A DNA stretch of 64,000 bases from Ignavibacteriales bacterium (GTDB lineage Bacteria > Bacteroidota > Ignavibacteria > UBA10030): NCBI GenBank assembly GCA_026390595.1, contig JAPLFQ010000008.1, positions 103,002 to 167,001 of the forward strand. The letters run 5' to 3'. Each line of letters begins with the position of its first letter. Within the stretch, counting starts at the first letter, position 1. The notes under the pieces are model-generated. The model was given only the letters and a program-made list of their open reading frames with translations, searched no databases and was not told the origin of the DNA. Made by a program: the position numbers and the translations under genes. Shown here piece after piece: positions 45,512 to 52,782 of the stretch.

Positions 45512-45658
45512 ATGGTTGGTCAAACAATTTCACACTATCAGATTCTTGAAAAGCTTGGAGAAGGCGGCATGTTCCAAATTTCCCCACGAGCGCTTTTTGC
45601 GAGTGGTTGGAAATTTGAGAATCCGCCGAAGTGGAACGAAGGCGGAGGCGTGTCATGA
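45512..45658 (+). CDS. Kinase leader ORF 8 (48 aa)
   Basis: Residues 1-20 (MVGQTISHYQILEKLGEGGM) copy a kinase start. The remaining 28 (FQISPRALFASGWKFENPP..., ending GGGVS) are element-encoded. The peptide pattern PRALFASGWKFENP resembles LRTLFVSSRNFEDP of leader 3. The stop overlaps ATG 45655 of kinase 8 as ATGA. ATG-to-ATG distance is 143 bases, as in leaders 5 and 6. Confidence 0.6.
   Translation: MVGQTISHYQILEKLGEGGMFQISPRALFASGWKFENPPKWNEGGGVS
45569..45654 (+). repeat. Palindromic leader element, type gamma
   Basis: Hairpin 1 has outer stem CAAATTTCC (45575-45583) / GGAAATTTG (45609-45617) and inner stem CCAC/GTGG. Hairpin 2 is TCCGCC (45622-45627) / GGCGGA (45641-45646). The 3' arm of hairpin 2 overlaps the ribosome site. 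Confidence 0.85.
45644..45648 (+). promoter_or_regulatory. Shine-Dalgarno GGAGG of kinase 8, partly inside a hairpin arm
   Basis: GGAGG lies six bases before ATG 45655. Its first three bases pair with the TCCGCC arm of hairpin 2, so the folded RNA would mask it. Confidence 0.7.
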
Positions 45659-48333
45659 TCGGCTCAACGATCAGTCATTTCAAGATTCTGGAGAAGCTCG
45701 GAGAAGGCGGTATGGGCGTCGTCTACAAAGCCCAGGACACCAAACTCAACCGCGCTGTTGCCCTTAAGTTCCTCCCCGAGCATTTGTCCGCGTCAGAGCA
45801 AGAGAAGGCCCGCTTCCTCCAGGAAGCCCGAGCTGCCGCATCCCTCAACCACCCCAACATATGTACTATCTACGGCATCGATGAATACGATGGACGATTG
45901 TTCATCGCGATGGAGCTGGTCGAAGGCCAATCGATGCGGGATAACAAACAGCCCATTTCTGTGAAACAGGCCATTGACATTGGCGCTCAAATCGCCGATG
46001 GCCTTGCTGCAGCTCACGAGAAAGGCATTGTCCATCGTGATATCAAACCCGAAAACATTATGATCCGCAAAGACGGTATCGTGCAGATCATGGATTTCGG
46101 ACTGGCCAAGCTCAGGGGATCAACACGGCTCACGACAGCCCGCAGTTTGCTCGGCACGGTTGGTTACATGTCTCCGGAGCAGGTGCAGGGACTGGACATA
46201 GACCATCGTACAGACATCTTCTCGCTTGGCATTATCCTCTATGAGTTTATTTCCGGTCAATCGCCGTTCAATGGAGTGCACGAAGCTGCTATTATTTATG
46301 AGATCGTCAACGTCAATCCAAAACCGATATCTGCCATCATCCGCACTATTGACATTCGCGTAGAGCAGGTTGTTCTCAAGTGCCTGGAAAAAGAACAGAC
46401 TGAGCGTTACCAATCTGTCAAGGATGTCGCCGTCGATCTGAGGCGTATCAAGCGTGATTCAGACGCACTGCATGCATTTTCTGCCGTGCGCGACATGCCG
46501 TACTCGACGCCATCGACTTCCTCGAGCGACCGCAGTACAGATCGCATCGAAAGTGCCACACAGAGAAAGCGTCAATGGTTGTGGGTTCTCGCAGCAACTG
46601 TTTTCTTTTGCTCCACCGCGTTGTTCGCGATTCGTGATGAATTCTTTCAATCTTCTACCGCACCTTTTACCGTCAAGGCACTGATTCTGCCTGCCGAGAT
46701 TGGAACGCTGTCGTCCACCGGCCCCCTCACACTCTCTCCGGACGGCCACCGACTCGTATTCTCCGGAAGGGATGCAAACGGCAAGAAGCTTCTCTGGATC
46801 CGGTCCATAGACGATGTGCAGGTTCGCCAGCTGCCGGGGACCGACGATGCCTCGTATCCATTTTGGTCTCCGGACAGCCGTTCCCTCGGATTTTTCGCCG
46901 AAGCAAAGCTCAAACGGCTCGATGTTGAGGGCGGATCGGTTGTCACCATCTGCGAAGCGAGAGAAGGCCTTGGAGGATCCTGGAGTTCGGATGGAAGTAT
47001 TCTTTTTGCCCCTTCGTCGCAATCGCCGATTTTCCGCGTCCCTGCGTCAGGCGGCACTGCTGTGGCCTTGACGCAACTTGACACGATCAAACAAGAAACC
47101 TCTCATCGGTGGCCGTACTTTCTTCCCGACGGCCGGCATTTTCTTTTCCTCTCCCGGACAACAACGACAGGTGTGCGCGGGGATGCTGATGCTATCTCAG
47201 TGGCTTCACTCGACGGAAAAGAACGGAAATTCGTCGTCCAGTCGACCACGAACGCAGCATATGCAGATGGCTATGTGCTCTGTACAATCGCGGGCAAGCT
47301 CATGGCTCTTCCGTTCAACCCTGCGAAACTTGTTACAGAAGGTGATCCTATCTCACTGGTTGAGAGGATACAAATCGACGCCGGTGATGGTTCGGCAACT
47401 TTTTCGGTTTCCAATACCAATCTCCTCACCTATCAATTCAGGAGTTCGCTGACGGGTTCGCAGCTCATCATGTTCGATCTGTCTGGAAAGGAGGAGGGAC
47501 ATGTCGGTGATCAGGCAGCATACTGGGATGTGCGCTTTAGTCCCAACGGCAAGCTTCTCGCATACGCTCTGAACGATCGCTTGTCCGGCAACCTCGATAT
47601 TTGGATTTATGAACTCTCCAGCCGATCCAAAACCCGATTCACCTATAACAACGCCCCGGATCGCCTGCCCGTCTGGTCGCACGACGGGACGCAACTTGTC
47701 TTCGCGTCCAATCGGAAAGGGGTCTTCGATCTGTACAGGAAGAAACTGGGCACGGGACAAGAAGAGCTCCTGTTCGAATCTAACGAGAATAAGCAGCCGT
47801 TTGACTGGTCAGCCGATGGTAGATTCCTCGCGTATGTGACGACAACGGCCTTGAAGACGCGATCTGATATCTGGGTATTACCGATCGCCGGGGATCGAAC
47901 ACCGATACCGTTTCTTCGGACGGAAGCCAACGAATGGGATCCTCACTTCTCCCCCGACGGGAAGTGGATGACATACTGTTCAGATGAATCCGGAAGAAAT
48001 GAAATATACGTTCGCCCCTTTCCTGGACCGGGCAATCCATGGCAAATCTCACCTTCCGGCGGGTCACGGCCGCGGTGGACGCGAGACGGGTTAAAGATCT
48101 TCTACATGGACCCGCAGAGTTATGTAATGCTCACAGAAGTTGCCGCGAAGGATTCACGGGTCGAGGTGGGAAAGAGCAGGGTCCTCTTTCACTCATATCC
48201 GAAAGAATATGCAGGCGTGTACGACGTTTCGCCGGAGGGCCGGAGAGTCGTTGTAAATTCGCTGGGCACGAGCGAGATTTCGCCTCCAACGACGTTAACG
48301 GTAAACTGGACTGCTCTGGTCAAAAAGAAGTAG
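45655..48333 (+). CDS. Ser/Thr protein kinase 8 (type B: kinase + TM + PD40 propeller)
   Basis: This is an 892-residue membrane kinase with HEKGIVHRDIKPENIMIRKDG, DFG and GTVGYMSPEQVQGLDIDHRTD. The membrane span is near 308-325 (WLWVLAATVFFCSTALFAI). PD40 repeats include WSPDSRSLGFFAEAKLKRL, FSPNGKLLAYAL and FSPDGKWMTYCSDESGRNEIYVRPFPGPG, the last closely matching kinase 2. The ending LTVNWTALVKKK matches type B. ATG 45655 is chosen over 45631, because the longer start would add a low-complexity MERRRRRV read from the element. It is the last kinase of the array; the STAS gene follows after 446 bases. Confidence 0.93.
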   Translation: MIGSTISHFKILEKLGEGGMGVVYKAQDTKLNRAVALKFLPEHLSASEQEKARFLQEARAAASLNHPNICTIYGIDEYDGRLFIAMELVEGQSMRDNKQPISVKQAIDIGAQIADGLAAAHEKGIVHRDIKPENIMIRKDGIVQIMDFGLAKLRGSTRLTTARSLLGTVGYMSPEQVQGLDIDHRTDIFSLGIILYEFISGQSPFNGVHEAAIIYEIVNVNPKPISAIIRTIDIRVEQVVLKCLEKEQTERYQSVKDVAVDLRRIKRDSDALHAFSAVRDMPYSTPSTSSSDRSTDRIESATQRKRQWLWVLAATVFFCSTALFAIRDEFFQSSTAPFTVKALILPAEIGTLSSTGPLTLSPDGHRLVFSGRDANGKKLLWIRSIDDVQVRQLPGTDDASYPFWSPDSRSLGFFAEAKLKRLDVEGGSVVTICEAREGLGGSWSSDGSILFAPSSQSPIFRVPASGGTAVALTQLDTIKQETSHRWPYFLPDGRHFLFLSRTTTTGVRGDADAISVASLDGKERKFVVQSTTNAAYADGYVLCTIAGKLMALPFNPAKLVTEGDPISLVERIQIDAGDGSATFSVSNTNLLTYQFRSSLTGSQLIMFDLSGKEEGHVGDQAAYWDVRFSPNGKLLAYALNDRLSGNLDIWIYELSSRSKTRFTYNNAPDRLPVWSHDGTQLVFASNRKGVFDLYRKKLGTGQEELLFESNENKQPFDWSADGRFLAYVTTTALKTRSDIWVLPIAGDRTPIPFLRTEANEWDPHFSPDGKWMTYCSDESGRNEIYVRPFPGPGNPWQISPSGGSRPRWTRDGLKIFYMDPQSYVMLTEVAAKDSRVEVGKSRVLFHSYPKEYAGVYDVSPEGRRVVVNSLGTSEISPPTTLTVNWTALVKKK

Positions 48334-48420
48334 TGCTCTCTGATGGGGTCATCGCGAGATCGGGCCAGCGGAAGGTCGATCGATCCAGGCGTTGAAGCGC
48401 CCGAGCAGCGGGTTTATCGC

Positions 48421-48675
48421 TTATGGCTTTGTTTTGGCAGAGAGACGTGCGAGGGCTTCGCGGAGAATTGCAGGCCATTCACGCTCGAAGATCTCACGGT
48501 GCCATTGCAGCCCCGAGCCGGCAAGAAAACCGATAATGATGTTGCCGACATCTTCGCGGTGCGCGCTGATATAACCGGGGTCCTTCTCCAGGAATGCACT
48601 CACCCGGCGCACATAGCGCGAGGCGGGGGGCTTGAGAAGAAACCGGACAGCTTTTTCTTTTGGTGTTGTAGGCAT
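48421..48675 (-). CDS. Small hypothetical protein (84 aa)
   Basis: The minus-strand reading frame gives a plausible globular sequence (RYVRRVSAFLEKDPGYISAH, EDVGNIIIGFLAGSGLQW, REIFEREWPAILREALARL) with balanced composition, unlike the overlapping plus-strand frames. No Shine-Dalgarno is obvious and I recognise no family. It is the only minus-strand candidate between kinase 8 and the STAS gene. The flanks 48334-48420 and 48676-48779 show only degenerate gatcgggtc-type repeats. Confidence 0.45.
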   Translation of the reverse strand: MPTTPKEKAVRFLLKPPASRYVRRVSAFLEKDPGYISAHREDVGNIIIGFLAGSGLQWHREIFEREWPAILREALARLSAKTKP

Positions 48676-48779
48676 GACGTACGTGGCAGAGGTTCTTGCA
48701 CAAGAGTAGGAACTCTTCAGCTCAAAATCAATCGCAGAGCCAGCGAGCGTGAGAAACTGGCCCGGAAGGACAATAGAAC

Positions 48780-49133
48780 GTGACCATCAAAGAACAACGT
48801 CGCGGCAAGATCGGCGTCCTGAGCCTCAGAGGGTCTTTTGTCGGGAGACCCGATGTCTCGGTCTTCGAGCAAGCCGTCTTCGGACTCCTCAAAGACAAAA
48901 TCCACTTCGTCATCCTCGACCTGTCTCACCTCAAGTTTGTCGACAGCGCCGGGCTCGGCGCGATGATCTCGGCAATGGTCTCCGTCGGACGGCAAGAAGG
49001 CGCCCTCACGCTGGCAGGAGTTCAGGGTGAATTGCAGAGAATTGTCTCGCACATGCACCTCGATCGGGTGTTCGAAGTCTTCGAATCAGTCGAACACGCC
49101 GAAGCAAGTATCGCCAAAAAAGTGAAAACTTGA
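48780..49133 (+). CDS. STAS-domain anti-sigma factor antagonist-like protein
   Basis: This 117-residue single STAS domain starts at GTG 48780. It has the typical VLSLRGSFVG strand, FVILDLSHLKFVDSAGLGAM with the phosphorylatable Ser56 in DSAG, and a C-terminal helix (FEVFESVEHAEAS). In partner-switching systems such proteins are phosphorylated by an RsbW-type kinase and dephosphorylated by a SpoIIE phosphatase. A GAF-SpoIIE phosphatase lies at 24335-25639, but no RsbW-type ATPase is in the window. It lies directly downstream of the kinase array. Confidence 0.9.
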   Translation: MTIKEQRRGKIGVLSLRGSFVGRPDVSVFEQAVFGLLKDKIHFVILDLSHLKFVDSAGLGAMISAMVSVGRQEGALTLAGVQGELQRIVSHMHLDRVFEVFESVEHAEASIAKKVKT

Positions 49134-49176
49134 GCATCAACTGGTTCCGTTACCAAGGGCTTAAGGCCTTTGGCAA

Positions 49177-50469
49177 TTGTCGGTGGGGGACGCCTTGAAG
49201 CATCGTTCGCCCAGTCGCGCTGCCAACGTTCACTCAATCGGAGAAGATAGGTTGACCCACCCGTCACTCAGAAACAAGCGGCGAATGCTCTTCGTCATAG
49301 CTCTGTGTGAATTCTTTGGCATGTCAGTATGGTTCTCCGCGTCGGCGGTCATACCTGCGCTCACCGTGAATTGGCATCTCACGGGATCTGACCAGGCATG
49401 GCTTACAATGTCTGTACAGATAGGATTCGTCGTGGGAGCCTTCGCATCGTCTCTGTTTAATCTGGCCGACTATGTTCCCGGCCACCTGCTCTTCGCTGTC
49501 ACGTCCTTCCTGGCAGCGCTTGTCACGGGACTCATTCCGTTCCTGGCGATCGGCCTCACGGTAACGCTGCTCCTTCGTTTTCTCACCGGACTATTGCTTG
49601 CTGGTGTCTACCCCGTAGGCATGAAGATCATCTCCACCTGGACCATGGAGGACCGTGGTTTCGGAATTGGGCTTCTGGTAGGAGCGCTCACCCTCGGATC
49701 AGCTGCGCCGCACTTGATCAACACGCTCGGCGGAATCACAAGCTGGCAGCCGGTGTTGTACTCTTCAGCCGGTCTGGCTTTCGTGGGCGGTATGATCACA
49801 CTCCTGTTTGTCCGTGAAGGCCCATACCGTACTCCGTTTCGACACTTCAATTGGAAGTATGTAGGGCAGATCTTCCGGAAACGCGAGCTCGTGCTCGCGA
49901 ATCTCGGTTATCTCGGTCACATGTGGGAACTGTATGCAATGTGGGCGTGGACTCCGATATTTCTCTTCAAAAGCTTCGGAATCAGTTCCATTCAGCCTGT
50001 GTGGGGAGGGCTCGCTGCATTCGCCGTGATTGGTGTTGGAGGAGCAGGAAGCATTGTCGCCGGAATTCTTGCCGACAGGTTCGGCCGGACCACCATTACG
50101 ATGATCTCGATGGTGATCAGCGGCTCGTGCGCACTCTGTGTGGGATTTCTCTTCGGCGGAAATCCGATCCTGCTGCTTCTTGTTTGCCTTCTCTGGGGTT
50201 TTGCCGTGGTTGCGGATTCAGCTCAATTTTCGGCGTGCGTCACGGAATTATGTCAGGCGGACTATGTCGGAACTGCGCTCACATTGCAAACGAGCCTCGG
50301 ATTCTTACTGACACTCATCACCATTCGTCTGATCCCGGTCCTTGTCGATCTGGTGGGTTGGTCATGGGCATTTGCATCCCTCTCGATTGGCCCCGCAGTC
50401 GGAGTCATTGCCATGAGTAAACTGAGAAACTTGCCTTCCGCGCAACGCCTGGCCGGGGGAAGAAAGTAA
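49177..50469 (+). CDS. Major facilitator superfamily transporter
   Basis: The membrane protein has about 430 residues and 12 hydrophobic spans. The MFS loop motif between spans 8 and 9 reads GILADRFGRTTI, and FLTGLLLAGVYPVGMKIISTW is characteristic of the first half. The start is uncertain. TTG 49177 gives the longest product, and ATG 49285 (MLFVIALCEFFGMS) is an equally good start that begins just before span 1. It resembles cyanate/nitrate-type or general MFS carriers. Substrate unknown. It is not obviously linked to the kinases. Confidence 0.85.
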   Translation: MSVGDALKHRSPSRAANVHSIGEDRLTHPSLRNKRRMLFVIALCEFFGMSVWFSASAVIPALTVNWHLTGSDQAWLTMSVQIGFVVGAFASSLFNLADYVPGHLLFAVTSFLAALVTGLIPFLAIGLTVTLLLRFLTGLLLAGVYPVGMKIISTWTMEDRGFGIGLLVGALTLGSAAPHLINTLGGITSWQPVLYSSAGLAFVGGMITLLFVREGPYRTPFRHFNWKYVGQIFRKRELVLANLGYLGHMWELYAMWAWTPIFLFKSFGISSIQPVWGGLAAFAVIGVGGAGSIVAGILADRFGRTTITMISMVISGSCALCVGFLFGGNPILLLLVCLLWGFAVVADSAQFSACVTELCQADYVGTALTLQTSLGFLLTLITIRLIPVLVDLVGWSWAFASLSIGPAVGVIAMSKLRNLPSAQRLAGGRK

Positions 50470-50557
50470 GCGACAACGCGACGGAGGAGAGCTCCCGTAT
50501 GGAGTAAGTCCGGCAGTACAACGCCGAGCAACAAACAATAATAACGTACTATCAGCC

Positions 50558-52720
50558 TTGGCGACGAGTCGAAAACATACGAAACCATCACACACTAGGT
50601 CCCCACGAGCAAAGAAGCCCGCCGCGGCCTCCAAACCCGCGGAACAGCGCAAGCTCGCGGTTATCATGTTCACCGACATGGTCGGCTACAGCGCGCTCAC
50701 ACAGAAGGACGAAAAGCTCGCTCTTCGCCTGCTTGAAGAACACCGGGCAATAGTTCGTCCGCTCGTGACGAAGCATGGCGGTCATGAAATCAAGACCATT
50801 GGTGATGCCTTCCTCGTGGAGTTCGCGAGCGCGCTGGCTGCGACCGCGTGCGCGATGGAAATCCAGAAGACCCTGTTCGAGCGATCAGCATCGAAACCCG
50901 ACTCGGAGACGATTCGTCTCCGGATTGGTTTACACATCGGCGACGTCGTCTATAAAGAGCATGATGTATTCGGCGATGGCGTCAACATCGCTTCCCGCAT
51001 CGAACCACTCGCCGAACCCGGTGGCATCTGTCTCTCCGAGGACGTTGCCAGACAGATCCAGAACAAGATCGATTACTCTCTGGTCCGGCTTGGCAAGGGG
51101 GAATTGAAGAACATCAATCTCCCCGTGGATCTGTACCGCATCATCCGTCCCTGGGAAAAGCGCCGGTTTGGCTTCCTCGACCGCGTGATGTTTTTCCTCG
51201 CCCGGAAGAAGCCGCGGAGAATTGCCATCGCGCTCATACTGGCTTCCGTGCTCATTGCTGCAATCCTGCTGCGCCCGTCAACGCCCCCCAACGGCCCATT
51301 GCCCACAAACAGCGTTGCCGTGCTCCCGTTCGTGAACATCGGTACAGACAGCCGCGACGAGTACTTCGCAGAAGGAATGACGGAAGAATTGATCTCGTCC
51401 CTCTCAAAAATCCGCGACCTGAACGTCATCGCCCGTACCTCCGTTGCAAAGTTCAAAGGCGTCACACTCGATATCACGGAGATCGGGAATGCCCTGCATG
51501 TCGGTTCGATTCTTGAGGGGAGCGTGCGAACGTCTGGGGACGAAGCCCGCATCAGCGTCAACCTCGTCGATGTTCAAAGCCAGAAAACCCTTCTCACTCG
51601 TGAGTACACCCGATCCATCAAAGATGTCTTCGCGATACAGAGCGATATCGCCCAGAGCCTTACCCATGCGCTCAGCATTCAGCTCCTTTCCGGTGAGAAA
51701 GAGTCTCTTGAGAAAAAAGGAACAGAGAATAGCGAGGCCTACAGGCAGTACCTGCTTGGCCGCTTCCACCTGAGCAAGCGTACCGGTGATGAAGTTGTAA
51801 AGGCGATTACCTTTTTTGAACAGGCGGTCAGCCGCGATACGGCGTTCGCCCTCGCATATGCAGGACTGGCGGAATGTTATACGCTTGCGGGAAATGCCGG
51901 GTACGGTTCTTTGCCGCGTAATCAGGCGATAGCTGCTGCGAAGAAGTTCGCAGGGAAGGCGATTGCCCTCGACGAATCTCAGGCTGAAGCCCATGCCTCG
52001 CTGGCATATGTGAAGTTTCGGATCGATTGGGATTGGGGTGGTGCGGAAAAGGAATTCAAACGGGCACTCCAACTCAAGCCCGGCTATGCCCGGGCGCATG
52101 AATGGTATGCATTATTTCTCTCCATCATGGGTCGGTTTGACGAGGCGATGGCCGAAATGCTGCGCGCACAGGAACTTGATCCACTTTCCGCCAGCGTGAG
52201 TACAGGCATCGGGCGCATCTATCATTTTGAGTACAAGATCGACCAGGCTATTGTGCAGTTCAACAGAACCCTCGATCTCGATCCTGAATATGCTGAGGCG
52301 TATTTTGGACTGGGAATGACTTATATGATCGCCGGACGATATGAAGAATCCATTGCCGTCACCAAAAAGGCCATTCAGCGTTCCGGGAGCCGCCTGGTGA
52401 TGTTGTCGATGCTCGGCTTTGCAGAAGGCCTCGCCGGGCACGAGGAAGAAACCCGGAGAATTATTCGAGAGCTGCGTGATCTTTCAAAGAAATCCCATGT
52501 CTCTCCGTACTATTTCGGGATTCTCGAAATGGGTCTTGGGAGAATGGATGAAGCATTCCGGTACTTCCAGCAGGCATACGAGGAACGTGACGGAATCTTG
52601 ATTTTCCTCGCGGCGGATCCCATCGCGCAACAAGCATGGAACGATCCGCGTTTCGTCGCACTGTCGAGGAAAATGGGGCTTCAGGTGCGCTCACCGCGTC
52701 CGGTCTCCAAAGAGCATTGA
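50558..52720 (+). CDS. Class III nucleotidyl cyclase with TolB-like and TPR domains
   Basis: This 720-residue protein starts at TTG 50558. The cyclase domain (about 30-195) has the metal aspartates D40 (VIMFTDMVGYSALT) and D83 (KTIGDAFLVEF), plus FGDGVNIASRIEPLAEPGG. A membrane span (about 218-238) follows, then a TolB-like domain (SVAVLPFVNIGTDSRDEYFAEGMTEELI) and TPR repeats to the end. The C-terminal half is the same module as in kinases 1, 4 and 6, so cyclase and kinase domains are interchangeable inputs on one scaffold. It would make cAMP or cGMP. It is in the same orientation as the kinases. Confidence 0.9.
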   Translation: MATSRKHTKPSHTRSPRAKKPAAASKPAEQRKLAVIMFTDMVGYSALTQKDEKLALRLLEEHRAIVRPLVTKHGGHEIKTIGDAFLVEFASALAATACAMEIQKTLFERSASKPDSETIRLRIGLHIGDVVYKEHDVFGDGVNIASRIEPLAEPGGICLSEDVARQIQNKIDYSLVRLGKGELKNINLPVDLYRIIRPWEKRRFGFLDRVMFFLARKKPRRIAIALILASVLIAAILLRPSTPPNGPLPTNSVAVLPFVNIGTDSRDEYFAEGMTEELISSLSKIRDLNVIARTSVAKFKGVTLDITEIGNALHVGSILEGSVRTSGDEARISVNLVDVQSQKTLLTREYTRSIKDVFAIQSDIAQSLTHALSIQLLSGEKESLEKKGTENSEAYRQYLLGRFHLSKRTGDEVVKAITFFEQAVSRDTAFALAYAGLAECYTLAGNAGYGSLPRNQAIAAAKKFAGKAIALDESQAEAHASLAYVKFRIDWDWGGAEKEFKRALQLKPGYARAHEWYALFLSIMGRFDEAMAEMLRAQELDPLSASVSTGIGRIYHFEYKIDQAIVQFNRTLDLDPEYAEAYFGLGMTYMIAGRYEESIAVTKKAIQRSGSRLVMLSMLGFAEGLAGHEEETRRIIRELRDLSKKSHVSPYYFGILEMGLGRMDEAFRYFQQAYEERDGILIFLAADPIAQQAWNDPRFVALSRKMGLQVRSPRPVSKEH

Positions 52721-52782
52721 TTGCGAATCGTCGCTTCAACGTGTCACGATTTATCATGTCGGACTTGAGAGGAGGAAGAACC

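Noticed and set aside
26074..45658. Leaders interpreted as frameshifted 5' ends of the downstream kinases or assembly errors
   Set aside because: Each full kinase has its own complete N-terminus after the element, and leaders of equal length occur at several independent loci. A sequencing frameshift would not duplicate the kinase start around a hairpin.
24335..48333. Repeated kinase-start sequences considered as a CRISPR-like or direct-repeat array
   Set aside because: The repeats are coding, unequal in spacing (kilobases), and diverge mostly at synonymous sites. There are no short regular spacers and no cas genes.
48343..48783. Plus-strand ORF of 146 codons before the STAS gene
   Set aside because: Composition is rich in Arg, Gly and Cys without pattern, it overlaps the more protein-like minus-strand ORF, and it ends just past the STAS start.
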